Positions 1 to 12,300 of a stretch of 64,000 bases of DNA are shown piece after piece. The notes below the pieces were generated by a model that searched no databases, was not told where the DNA came from, and worked only from the letters and a program-made list of their open reading frames with translations. Source of the DNA: Gyrodactylus bullatarudis (taxonomy: Eukaryota; Platyhelminthes; Monogenea; Gyrodactylidea; Gyrodactylidae); contig SSNU01000095.1 of the NCBI GenBank assembly GCA_012064415.1, forward strand, positions 1-64,000, in the 5' to 3' direction. Made by a program: the position numbers and the translations under genes. The stretch's first letter is position 1. The number at the start of each line of letters is the position of its first letter.

Positions 1-437
1 TATATTACTATATTATTAAATTGCGCATTTGCGTGGATGAAATGCCTAGGATCAGGGTTAGAGCGAACGTTCATTCCTTAGATTGCATGCCAGGCCACGA
101 GGCAAAGTACAGTTGATAGTTCAACATGCAGAAGAGAATCTTATTATCCGAGCAATTAATCAATTTTAGTTCTTATATATTTAAAATAACGTTTTTTATT
201 TAAACATACATCTATTATATATTTAAATGTTTTCTATAAATTTTATAATAATTCTAATAATAATTTCTGATCAACTTCTTTAACACTGTTAATATGATTT
301 GTTTTGATCAACACCTTTATTCAAAATACCAATTAGTTTCCAAAAAATAAACGCTGATCTCATGATGCCCATACAAGATACAAGAAATGATTAACAACAT
401 CATTGTTAAGAGGAAGCTTGTCTTCAGATAATAATCC

Positions 438-627
438 ATAAAATTTATTAAAACTTAGGTCAATATTAGGATTCTCAGCCATGGTCATCCAAACGTTTCG
501 ACGGTGATTGTCTTCACACGCCTTCTTCAGTGGTACGACGAGTTTATGTGAAGACAATCACCGTCGAAACGTTTGGATGACCATGGCTGAGAATCCTAAT
601 ATTGACCTAAGTTTTAATAAATTTTAT
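438..627. repeat. 81-bp inverted repeat carrying duplicated coding sequence
   Basis: Arms 438-518 and 547-627, apparently identical, 28-bp spacer. Each arm reads, outward from the centre, CEDNHRRNVWMTMAENPNID followed by LSFNKF. The minus-strand frame continues beyond the arm (FYGLLSEDKLPLNNDVVNHF), the plus-strand frame becomes unrelated, so the minus-strand copy (557-360) may be the original. Protein family not recognised; probably transposon-derived. Confidence 0.8.
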
Positions 628-1324
628 TATAAAACTAATTTTAGATCATTTTTCTCTGATTCTGAATCCAGGTCTATTGAAGGATTCTAAATTTTGAAAA
701 TCTATTTCATTATTCCTTTCTTTGTAACTGTATAATTTTTTCAACTATTTGGTTATTTAAAACAAATAATGATGTTTAAATTTTACTAAATTTATTGTTT
801 TTCTAATCATGAGAAATTAAATTTTATTTTTGATGTCGAATGTAAATTTTCAGTTATGCTGGAGTGGGCACTTTGAGATTTTAGGATATTTTCTACTTGA
901 AGTAAATAAAATGTGATAATAAGCAACCTATATTGTTCCCGCCCGGAATTTCCCATGTTTTAAAATTTTCATCGAGGTCTAATGCCCATCAACTATGATG
1001 GAGTCAAGTTCGCTAAGGTTCGTCCGGGAAAGTTGCCAAATTTTGATTAAAACAAAATTGCAAAATTTGTTATCGAGAGTTGTTTATACAGTAGAAAATT
1101 TTTTAAGGTAACATATTTTCCTGGGTGCTCCTAAAAAGGGACCTTTCTACATTTGTTTATTTGTATGTTTTCGTGTATTGCATAATAATCTCATGTAAAG
1201 ACATGGGAAAGGCTGTGCTTATCATATGCTTGGGAGGGGGGAATGTATAGTAAAATCTGGAATGTATTGACGTCAATCCTTATCTCTGTCGATTACATTG
1301 TTTTCTTATCTACTGAATGTGTTA
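628..1324. other. No gene seen
   Basis: AT-rich sequence. A short phrase near 983-1042 reads MPINYDGVKFAKVRPGKLPN on the + strand but has no supporting ORF or splice context. Confidence 0.4.
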
Positions 1325-1725
1325 AATTCAGCAATGTGAAGGACCAAGCTATCAAAAGCCGTCAGAAGCCTTGAGGAAAGAGTAGATGAGCTACTCCATA
1401 CTGGACAAACAGCCATCAGAGAGCACCTCAAAAACTGTTACTTTCTGACAAAAAAAAATTACCGAAGTTTCCCCCCAAAACTTTGAAGTAATATATAAAC
1501 CATCAGGAAACTGCATTTATAGCTTAAAAGCTGCTGAAGCATATCTCATCAATCAACAAAAGCCAAATCTATGCATACAGAAAAATCATGTTGAGCCCCT
1601 GAACCTCCCAAAACCAAAAGAGCAGAAACAATTGTCCCAACCCCCACCCAAAAAGAAAAGAAGAGAAGAGGTCGAGACGAGCAAACGGATCACAGAGTTC
1701 ATCCCAGCAACAAAATAATTTTAAT
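1325..1725 (+). mobile_element. Decayed, divergent Penelope-like C terminus
   Basis: In broken frames the + strand reads TAIREHLKNC and then CIYSLKAAEAYLINQQKPNL followed by CIQKNHVEPLNLP. This parallels the PLE end [10 protein letters not shown] ... [22 protein letters not shown] second, more diverged PLE lineage than the copies at 16 and 51 kb. A Lys/Arg/Glu-rich tail follows to about 1720. Confidence 0.65.
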
Positions 1726-2007
1726 TATAACCCCTTAATTAACACCATTTACAATTTTTCGTTATAATTCTATTCTGTATTACTATAAGATAATTATAAT
1801 TAGCCCCATAACAATAACACATCTAAAAGACCAATTTTACTAAATAATTTTGCATACCTGGCAACAAAATTATGAGTATGCCCGAAATAATGGCCTTATT
1901 TGTGAGAAAAAACCCTGGCATCTTTTTTACTTTAAACTATCAAAAGTCTTATTGAGAAGATCAAGATGCCTTAGGAACGATTCTCAATTCCAGTTGTGAC
2001 TGACAAA

Positions 2008-2460
2008 TGAATCAGAGCCAAACTGAAAGATTTTTTGAGGAATTGATTAGTTCCTACGAAGAGAACGTAAAGAAAAATGTTGAATTTAGTTCGATTTTAA
2101 GAAGTGTTACTGTCGACAGTACTAGAAGAAAACGAAACTAGAGGAGAACCTTGTCTGGCTGTCCCAGCTTGATAGTGATTTTCTCGAATGCGTTATCCCT
2201 GATTCTGGTTCATCAGAAATTTGTATTAAGGCAATTCTTGATGTTATTGAGAGAACAGATTCTAAAAATTCTCTCAACGCCATAAAATGAAATGGGACAA
2301 ATGTCAATGTCGGATTCAAAAATAGAATCATCGTAAAGCTTGAGCATATTTTAAAAAGGCCTCTCGCATGGATTGTATGTCTCTCGCATATGATTAAAAT
2401 GCTATTGAGGACACTATATGTCTACGAAAGATTTTTGTAATTAGATTATTTATAAATGCT
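2008..2460 (+). pseudogene. Decayed DNA-transposon ORF
   Basis: Plus strand, frames broken: MNQSQTERFFEELISSYEEN, then after a shift near 2140 LVWLSQLDSDFLECVIPDSG and AILDVIERTDSKNSLNAIK, then NGTNVNVGFKNRIIVKLEHI with LKRPLAWIVCLSHMIKMLLR. The last block resembles the 'GTNVNTG ... RPLQWLVCLLHANELPLR' motif I recall from uncharacterised invertebrate transposon-like proteins. At least one frameshift and one stop; no intact copy nearby. Confidence 0.55.
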
Positions 2461-3120
2461 CTGTGAGTTTCTTTTGTACTAGTCACGATGTGATCATTAC
2501 TAAGCTGTAACATTCAGCGACATGGGCTAATACATTACCTATATCACCTAAGCACCATTTTTTGTTAATCTGATCAATAGAATGAAATAAATCTGGATCT
2601 TGAAGTTTTTTTTCAAATGTTATAAAATAAATGGCAATGAAATGAAAGGAAAGGTTCAACAGAAACTCTAGTGTCTAAAAGCAAATCATTAATCATCTGG
2701 CAGTTATTACTTGATGAAGATAAGAATAGAGTAGAGACTTGGAATAATCAAGGTTAATTCTGATGTGGGACATGACTAGTCTAAGATTAGTCAAGTTTTC
2801 ACTAAGATTTAAAGGGTCTAATTCTAAATTTGATGTTATACTGAAACCGAGGTCTGAAGTAAAGGAGACAATTTCTCCAGGAAGTAGAAGCAGAGTTGCA
2901 GGGAGACCAGATGGCAGCTTACATTTCATTCTGTATATCTTGACCTTTAAAAATTTTTTTTGAGAATTTATACATTTTTATGAGAATTTATGTGAATATT
3001 TAACTCGTACTAATGGAACTCTTCTTATGTAGAATATTTTATAACGGTCTCTTTCAAGCCGACCAAGCGTAGATTCTAAACCATATAATCCGTTTTTTAG
3101 AAACTCAATCAGATTTGCAC
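2461..3120 (-). other. Possible minus-strand coding debris of unknown origin
   Basis: Minus-strand frames show protein-like stretches without a family match: KKWCLGDIGNVLAHVAECYS (about 2570-2500), MKCKLPSGLPATLLLLPGEI (2929-2870) and LESTLGRLERDRYKIFYIRR (about 3080-3020). The piece near 2690-2765 recurs, diverged, at 38640-38715. Probably an old mobile element. None of it resembles the missing first PH domain of RASGRF. Confidence 0.3.
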
Positions 3121-3159
3121 CTATAAATGTGTGAAGTTCATTGTTTATTCTTTTTGTAG

Positions 3160-6100
3160 CTACAGTAAATTATGTCAGAGAAATCAGGAGCTTGAGGAGA
3201 AACAGCAACATTTGATTCATATTCTAGATTTGGAGCGTCAGACAAAATGGCAGTATGTCCAGCAGACAGAAGAGTTGGCTTCCGAAGCAAAGAAACTGCG
3301 TGCTGAAGTGAGTTTATGATAATCAAAATACAGATTCTATTTTGAAGTACTCTTATGGTTGTTGAATAGGCTGATTAGTAATCACTAGGGCCTCAAAAAT
3401 AGTACCAAAAAAGATGAAAAACATTATCTCATAAACTAAAAAATAAGTGAAAAAAGTACTTTCAAGAAAATTTAAGGGATTTTGAGTTAAGAAATAGTCT
3501 TCTACCGTAAATTGTTGCAGAATTTTAGTCAATCTTGTGTCAACAAAATTTCTGATTTTTGTTCAAATTTTTTTCCGTGATAGAAAATAACCCTCCAACT
3601 GTTCTTGTGCATATTTTACAAAATACATACATTCTATATCCTTTTAGTTGAAATTTGAAATTCATGGAGCAATATTATCCAACAAAAAGCTACGATCTAG
3701 ATGCTATTTTCTTAGATGATGAAGGCTCGATATCAGGAATATAGCTATCAATTCATCAAAAATTGGGGTTGGTAGCTAGTTGAGGAATACCATATTCTGA
3801 GATTAAATTTGAAAAATAGTACAATAAAGTACCTGGGCAACAATTTAGTACAGAAATAGTACCAGCTATCTTTTAAATAGGATTAGATAAGCAGATTTTT
3901 TCTTCGAAAAATTGCCCACTAATTTCGTATAATGACTGTAAAACTCAGTCAGTCCTTTATCAAGAGTAAAAATAGACCAAATAGTACTTTTTCGAGGCCC
4001 TAGTAATCACTAATCATTAATGAATAATTAGTAATTACAAATGCATTTTTTCTTAACAATTTCTCGTGCTTTAAAAACTCCAAAATCGTAAACGAAATTT
4101 CGATAGGATCACAGGATCCAAAGTTATAAATTGCATTAAATTGTCATAAACTTGAGCGTTGAGAAAACTATAATTTTTATAAGACCATGCCTAAAAGATG
4201 AATCATATTCACTATTAACAAAGAAAATTTCTTGATTGAATCTAATTGGCTGAACCAATTAGTATATAATCTCAATACTGTGTATTATATTATTATATTG
4301 TATTGTGGGGTTTAACACCACAAAAATATCTCGACCAATGAAATTCAAGCACGCAATATTACTCTTTAGTCACAAGCAGGTCATTCAAATCTGTCAATCA
4401 CACATGGGAAAAGATGTGAATTGACTTCTCATCAAGTTCTTGAATATAAAAGATTATTTCCCCATGGGTTTGAAGTGAGAGTAGAAAATCTTTAAATAAA
4501 GATGATCATACTACTTGATAGTCAAAACTAAAAAAATCATAAATGCATTAAATTGCATTGTTGTTCATAAGTCAAAAATGCAAGATTTAATTTTCATAAC
4601 TGTATATTTTTGAGGCCCTAGTAATTATTAATTAGTGATTACGAATATAAACTTGTTTAAACACATTTATTTTAGGTTCAGGAAGCAGGTTCTTTGAAGC
4701 TTTAGTAGATAGAATTCAGGCGATTGTATATTTGAATCCTAGGGGAAATATAGGTTTTCATATAAAAGTTTTAAGCAAAAATTGAATTTTTGGAAAAAAT
4801 CAAGTTTCTTTGAATTAGTATGGCACGAGTTTGACGAAAGATAGAGCTGAGATATTATGCGTATTATAGGAGAATAAATATCTTATTGAATATGGGTTGA
4901 CGAAGCATGTATTGAGGCTTAAATAAAAATAATGAATTGCCAAAATGATGTGTAATAGAAATAGCCCAGTGGGTTTCAAAGAGTTAAGAGCAAAGAAAAT
5001 TTCTGAAAAATTCTGTTTCACAAAATCTACAATGGGTATTTTTACATAAATATGAAACATTATCCCAATATTACTATTATCATATTACAAGAGTAATTTT
5101 ATCATCATAGATTAGATAAATTCACTGAATTACTAAAAAATTATTAGGCTAGTTGATATTTACTCAGTATTTTTCAGGTACAAAATTATCTCGAGCATTT
5201 TCGTAATTCAAGAGATAATTTCGGTCATTGATATCCGGAGATATTGAGTTTTTTTGCTAAAGAATAGTAAATTCTCATCTCTTCATGTCAACTAGCCTTA
5301 GATATTAGAAATTCGTGTGACAAAAAATGCATTAGAGATTTCTATCTAAATTCTTCTTTATGATAAAAATTATCCTTGAAGAAGCGTCCAAAAAGTGGTT
5401 CGTGCCTTTTTTCCAAAATAATCAATTAACAAAATTCTGAATATATGCTAAAAGTAACTTGTCCTTTTACACCAAATTGGGGTCATAAATCCATATTAAG
5501 TCCAACACTTAGATGTTAGGAATCGAAGAAGTAAATGTCAATTCTATAAGGAACCCTTTTTCTCTAAAGCTATTCTCGATGAATTTGGGTATGATTTTTC
5601 TGAGGATTTTTCTTAATTTCAAGGTCTGAGAGGAATCAGAAATTATTTTTAATGATTCTCGTTAGACGAGAGTGTTTTCTAAAATTTCTACGACTATTTT
5701 TGGTCTTCTTTTCTAATGGTGATCCAGAAAAAATACCTTTTTATTCTTCTCAAACCTTGAAATTAACAAAAATTTTCTACTCAAAGTTTAAAATAGTGAA
5801 AAAATCGCGCCAGTTCAAAATCTTTCAAAAAATATTTTTCGAATTTTTTTTCTTAAATCAGTGAAAGTTTCACTTTTCAATCGTGCCTTAAAATTTAAGG
5901 CTTAAATGAAAAAATGAGGTTTGTTGTAAGAATTATGGACTACCAAATTCATCGAGAACAGTTGTATTATAAGGAGCCTTGCGATGACTAAATTTGATAA
6001 TATTTTATTTTCAGATCACTGAAAAGCGAAATGAGAAAAAGGAAGCTGAAGAAGTTAATGATGAGATTAGGAAAATTAAAAAAGTAATTAACTCCATACG

Positions 6101-6394
6101 GCTAAAAGAGATAGAATATTAAATTCAAAAATTTGTCCAGGTTCAATCCTTCTTCCGTGGTTGGCTGTGTAGACGTCGATGGAAACAAATTGTTGATGAG
6201 TATATCCGCTCAGAGCATGCTGATTCCATGAGAAAGCGTAACAGTATCGTTTTCAATTTATTCGAATGCGAAGAGGAATATGTCCAACATTTGAATATTC
6301 TTGTCACTTGCTTCCTCAGGCCATTTCGTATGACAGCTAGCTCTAAGAAGCCGATAATATCACATGAGGATGTCAATTCTATATTTCTTAACTC
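3160..6394 (+). CDS. RASGRF: RASGRF exons 1-3: coiled coil, IQ motif, start of DH domain
   Basis: Exon 3160-3307 encodes a charged Glu/Lys/Gln-rich helix ([18 protein letters not shown]), the coiled coil that follows the first PH domain in Ras-GRF. Exon 6015-6083 is only 69 bp and continues the helix, ending IRKIKK. After a 57-bp intron, exon 6141-6394 opens with [18 protein letters not shown], a textbook IQ calmodulin-binding motif, followed by the family signature [14 protein letters not shown] and the first helix of the DH (Rho-GEF) domain, ending IFLN with Ser split across the intron. Splice donors: gtgagt, gtaatt, gtgaga. Confidence 0.95.
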
Positions 6395-9300
6395 GTGAGA
6401 TGACTTCTTTAATTAATCCAATTTTCTAGATTTTCTAATTTCAAATATGGTTACAATCTGTATTCTCAAGACCGTAATTCAATCTGAAATATAAAAGATT
6501 TTAAAGCCTATTCGCTTGATTTGGTTTATTCTTAACTATAGATGAAATTTCAAGTGTCAAAGATTCGTACTCTTGGGTAATGGTATCTAAGTGCCTCACA
6601 TCTGTTGAGTTGAGAAGGCTTCACTTATTGTGTGTGTGTCTGTAATTATTTTAAATTTTAACTACATCTGAATTGTTACAAATAAATAATTCATGATTTC
6701 CCTGTCTGAAATCAAATGGAAAAATCAATCAAGATAAATTATCTTGCATGATTCGAACGATTAATGCCTAATAAATTGAATTATTATGTATTTATGAAAA
6801 TGTAAGTAGAGATAAATATATTATATATCTTTAAATGTAATGCGTTATCTCATTCTTTTTGGTCAATTCTATAGCCAATGTTTATTTAAGGGGTAATTTT
6901 CTCAAATTATTTCTTTCCTCTTTTAACGATATAGAAATTGGCGATTTGGCTAGATTTTTCCGTTTTTGAAACTTTGAGTAGAAATTTTTGTTGATTCCGA
7001 AATAAAAGAGAGATTAAACGTTACTTTTCACGATCACCATTAGACAAGTAAAACACTTCATTATCGTGCAAAAGTCTACTTTCTTTTTCACTGCTTGAAA
7101 AATAATAAGATACTATGATCCGAAATCAGTTCAAATTGTTGGTACTTTTGAAAAAACGGAATCTTGATTTCTTTTTCTGTTGATGATCCTGAAAAATAAC
7201 GTTTGATCCCTCAACACAAAGTTTAAAAAATGGAAAAATTAATCAACATGTCAGATGGTTTTACTACTAAAAATATTTGTCTTCTGAAACCTGATTGATA
7301 AGAAATTTTCACTAGTATTCTTCTATTTTGTGGAATTTGAAAATATGCTGTAAAATATTAATGTTTTTTAAATAGCTAAAAATAATTGGGCCAGAAATTG
7401 GATTGTAGTTTGACTTAGTTTGTACTAATATTGGTCTTTCTTAACACTAGAATAATAAGAGTACTACCGGTAGAATTTTAAATGATGTACCAGGCATCTC
7501 AGAATAGTCCCTACGTACAATAAGTTTACCCTCTACCAATTGATTTTATGCCTATCTTTTGCTAAGAAATTAATCTCTATTTTGATTCCTAGGGAAACAT
7601 TGTTATTCCTCCATCAGTTCTTCCTTCAAGGCCTTCGGAGTAAAATGGAAAATTGGCCAACCCTACAACTTGGTGAGTAGAGCAAAACGATAAAATATGA
7701 AAAGAATAAATGACAGATTCAATTTCAGCTTCAAATGACAAAGAATAACTTATCTATTACGAATCAAGGGGCTACCTATATATTAGACTTGGACGAAATT
7801 TTGCAAAATTTCTTAAATCGTCCATCGATATGAAAAAATCTAATCTTCAAGTATTTAAATATAATCCCACCAAATTTCGCTTCAAAATACCTTTCCATGA
7901 TTCTGGAATAAGATAAACAAAATTGTGAATTTTTTAAATTTAAAACGTTTTATATTCATAATTTTAACTTGAATTGACATTATTTCGTCAAGTTGTAAAA
8001 ATGGCTTAAATCCTTTTAAATTGTCTTTTCAATAGCTCAAAATGAAATTTATCTTATTTTTCATGAATATTACAATTTTGATAGGTCAAAAAACGTTTTA
8101 AATTAAAAAAATTTAGTTTATCTTATTCCAGAAGGATCGAAAGGTATATTCAAGCGAAATTTGGTGGAATTATACTTAAATACTTGAAGATTAGATTTTC
8201 TCATATCGATGGGCGATTTAAGTAATTTTGCAATATTTCATAATCATTAATAATTATGCGAAATAGTATAAAGAATGAAAAAATCAGTCAAAGTGTACAT
8301 TTTGAATCAGTTAACAAAAAATCTCTCAAAAATTTCGATACCTTAGGTTTATTGTTAAAATTATGAATTCACAAATTCATCGAGAATAGCTTCATATATA
8401 CATTTCAACAGTCATCATTAGTATCACTTCTGGTGAAAGAGCTGCATATCGGATAGAATGAGGCATAGTAGAGAACACATTAGTTTGGATTAAATTCTTT
8501 TCTCTTTGCTTGATCAATTATTGATTTAATTGTTATCTCCTTTTTATCAAATCAAACATCTTTAAACTGAGAAAGTTATTTTCCGTACAGAGTTAAAACT
8601 GATCATCTTCTTCTTCATCTCATATTTCCTAACTCACTGAACTAATTGCAAGACAGGTATTCGATTTCATTCTTCCCATTTACAGGGCTGATTTGACGAA
8701 TGAGAATTTACCATATTTTTGAGTTAGTAAAAAATAGGTTTTTTTTCAATAGATACTATAAGTTGATGAAATAAAGATAAGTCCTGAATCATCTTTTGAA
8801 TTTCAGTTTTTTGAACTTGAAAATTCTGAGTAGGATTTATCAAAAGTTATTTTTTACACAAAAGTTAATTATAGTATATTTTAGTAAAACATGTGAAAGT
8901 GGAAATTTGATTTTGTATACTTGACAAATGACATCCAAGGACACTTGGTACATGTAGAACCTACATTGTAGATGAGTCACATATGAAAAGTTATATCTTA
9001 AAGTTAAATCTATGCATAAAAAAGTAAAACAGCTATGAGGGGCTATTCAATAAAAACTATTCTATATACAGCTATTCTAGATGAATTTGGGAATTCTTGA
9101 TTTTTACAAAAATCTCATTTTTTCATCAAGCTATCGAAATTTTTTGGTAACTGATTCAAAATGTACACTTTTACTGAATTGAGAAAAAAAATTTGGAAAA
9201 AAGTTTTTTTTCGAAAATTCTAGAGAAATTTAAAAATTCGAGATGGCGCGATTTTTTAATTTTTTAAAACTTTGAGTTGAAATTTTTTGTTGATTTCAAG

Positions 9301-12300
9301 GTCTGAGAGGAATCAAACGTTATTTTTCAGGATCATCATTAGACAAAGAAAATATTTACTCTTATTCATTTTTTGAAAAAACACACTATTTACGTGCGAA
9401 AGTCTACTTCCTATTTTTCGATCATTTTTACTGCTTGGGAAACGTTAAAATAGGGTGATCCAAGATCATTTCAAAATGACGGGTTTTTTCAAAAAAAATG
9501 AATAAGAGTAAATATTTTCTTTGTCTAATGATGATCCTGATGATGAAATTTCGATAATTCAAGATCCCAGGAATTTTCATGGTCATAATCGGTTTCTTTG
9601 TTTAATTGTGATCATAAGAATCAACTTTTGATCACTCTCTCACATTAAAATCAGCAAAAATTATCAACACACAGTTCAAAAAAATTGGAATTCAGCGCCA
9701 TAGCTAGATTTGAAATATGCCATAACTTTCTTAAAATTTGATTATTTTCAAATTTTTTTTTCATTTGTAATTTGTAATGTAAAGCTAGTTAATATGAAGA
9801 TGGGAATTTATGATTTTTACAAAATTCTTATTTTTTTCATCTAGAAATAGAATTCGATCAAGATGTTTCGGGATCTAGATCATGAGGCACTCTTTCACGG
9901 TACGGAGAAAAAAATTTAGAAAAAAATCAATTTTTAAGGAAAATACGGCAAATTTGAAATCTTGAAGTAGCGCCAAGTTCCTATTTTTTTGAACTTTGAG
10001 TTGAAAATTTTTGTTGATTTCAATGTGAGAGAGCGATCAAAAGTTTATTCTTATGATCACAATTAAACAAAGAAACCGATGGTCATAATAAAAATATTGA
10101 TAAATTCGTCATTTTTCAGGGATCTCGAAATATCAAACTTCATCGACTTTCAAGTAGGGAAAATGATGAAAAAATCAAAATTTTATTTTGACACGATTAT
10201 AGGGTGATTCTCAAAACTAGATTCAGCATATTTAATTTCTTTGGCTAATTGTAATTCTAAAAAACAACTTTTGGTCACTATCTCACATTGAAATCAGCAA
10301 AAATTTTCTACTCAAAGTTCAAAAAAATGGGAAATTGGCACTACTCTCAAAAAATCTTGATCAAATTCGATTTCTTGATGAAAAAATTTATAATTTTGTA
10401 AAAATCATAAATTCCCATCTACATATTAAGTAGGTGTAGACTTTGATGAACTTTCGTAAAACTGATGAAACCGCCTGTAATTCTGTTCATATAATCTATG
10501 ATCTATTTCTAAATCATTTCACAATGTCTGGCCGAGTCAACTCTTTAAATGATTCTTGTATCATATAAAAAAAATTTCGGAAATTTTTAAATTTTGAACG
10601 TTTTTTCATTTTAATTTTTGTTAATTATATTCAATTTTATTCACATTATGTAGTTTAAATATTTTATTTATATAGTTTTTCATATCTTGGATTCTGAATG
10701 TAAAAGAAATTTTTAAAGAAAATATAAATCAAGAGAATATTAAGAACGTTTAAATTTTGAAAATTTCCGAAATTTTGTTTATGATACGAGAATCATTTAA
10801 AGAGTTGACTCAACCAGACATGGCGTAATGATTCAGAAACAGCTCAAAGATTTTATGAACAAAATTACAGGCGGTTTCGCCAGTTTTACGAAATTTCATC
10901 CAAGTGTACAACATAAAGTTGGTTGATATGAAGTTGCGAATCTATGATTTTTACAGAAATCTCGATATTTTGTTCAAGAATACGAATTTGTTGAAGATTT
11001 TCTGGAATCCTACTCATGCTGCCCACTTTTACCATTTAAAGAAAAAAAATCTAAAAAAATATTATTTCTATGAAAAATATGGTCATTTTTCAAATTTCAA
11101 TTGAAAGAGTTTTTTTCAGGATTAAGATTATATTAAGAAAAATATATCGTTGGAAAAAATATTAACTTCTGATCAATCCGACACGTTGAAATCAACAAAA
11201 GTGAAATATGACATTATAAACCCCTAATGTACTAACATGTTTTCTTTCTTTCTTTTAAAGGGGACCTTTTCGACATGCTCTTGCCAATGTTGTCAATATA
11301 CCAGGAATATGTTAGAAATCATCATTATTCCCTTCAAGTACTTGCTGAGTACAAGCAAAAGTTAGAGTTCAACCGTGTCCTCAAAAGGTATGAAGAGAAG
11401 TCGATTTGCGAAGGGAGATCCCTGGAATCATTCCTTTCCTATCCGATGCATCAAGTGAGTGACAAAAACTTATCTATCTTTAATAAATCTCGTGCCCAAG
11501 ATGGAAGCTGATAACTTTTGGAGGAAGGTTACTAAAGACTTTTATAAAAAGGAGACCTCTTCGTAATTCAGGCAGGGGAAGAAAGTGTCCAAATTATTAT
11601 TATATTTGTGGCCAAATACCTGGAAATGAACTGAGAAAGAAGACTAAATCAAGTCTATTATTTCTAGTGATGTTTGGAATAAATCTTTAGATATTTATCT
11701 AAAGTTGGTTGATATGAAGTTGCGAATCTATGATTTTTACAGAAATCTCGATATTTTCATCAAGAATTCAAATTTGTTTAAGATTTTCTGGAATCCTACT
11801 CATGCTGCCCACTTTTACCATTTAAAGAAAAAAAATCTGAAAAAAAATTATTTTTATGAAAAATATGGTCATTTTTCAAATTTCAATTTGGCGCCAAAAA
11901 AACCTTATTTCAAACTTTGAACCGAAAATTTTTATTGATTTGAAAGTTGGAGGTTGATCAAAAGAGGTTTTTCAAAATCAAGATTAGACAAGAAAGCTGA
12001 CTAGTACCGTCAAATTACCGACAGTTACCCCATTCTCGAGGGATTTTAAACTATCGAAACTTCAATGATTTTCAAGTAGTGAAAATGATCGATAAAATGA
12101 AATTCCCATACGATAATAAGGCTATGCATCAGATAAGATTTAGTTGAATTGATTTTCTTATCTAATCTTGATCCTGATAAACCTCTATGGATCAACCTCC
12201 AACTTTGAAATCAATAAAAAATTTCGGCTTAAAGTTTGAATTGTGGCGGATTTTGCAAATTTGAAAAATGACCATATTTTCATAAAAATAATTTTTTAAG

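Noticed and set aside
1..3159. Search for the N-terminal PH domain exons of RASGRF
   Set aside because: No PH-like strand or tryptophan-containing helix found on the + strand; the 2763-2963 ORF does not resemble a PH domain.
10904..11104. 66-codon ORF and its near twin at 11705-11920
   Set aside because: Both are translations of foldback-element arms; the similarity is of repeats, not of a gene.
11275..11511. ORF extending past 11454
   Set aside because: A gtgagt donor at 11455 ends the exon; downstream residues do not match the DH domain.
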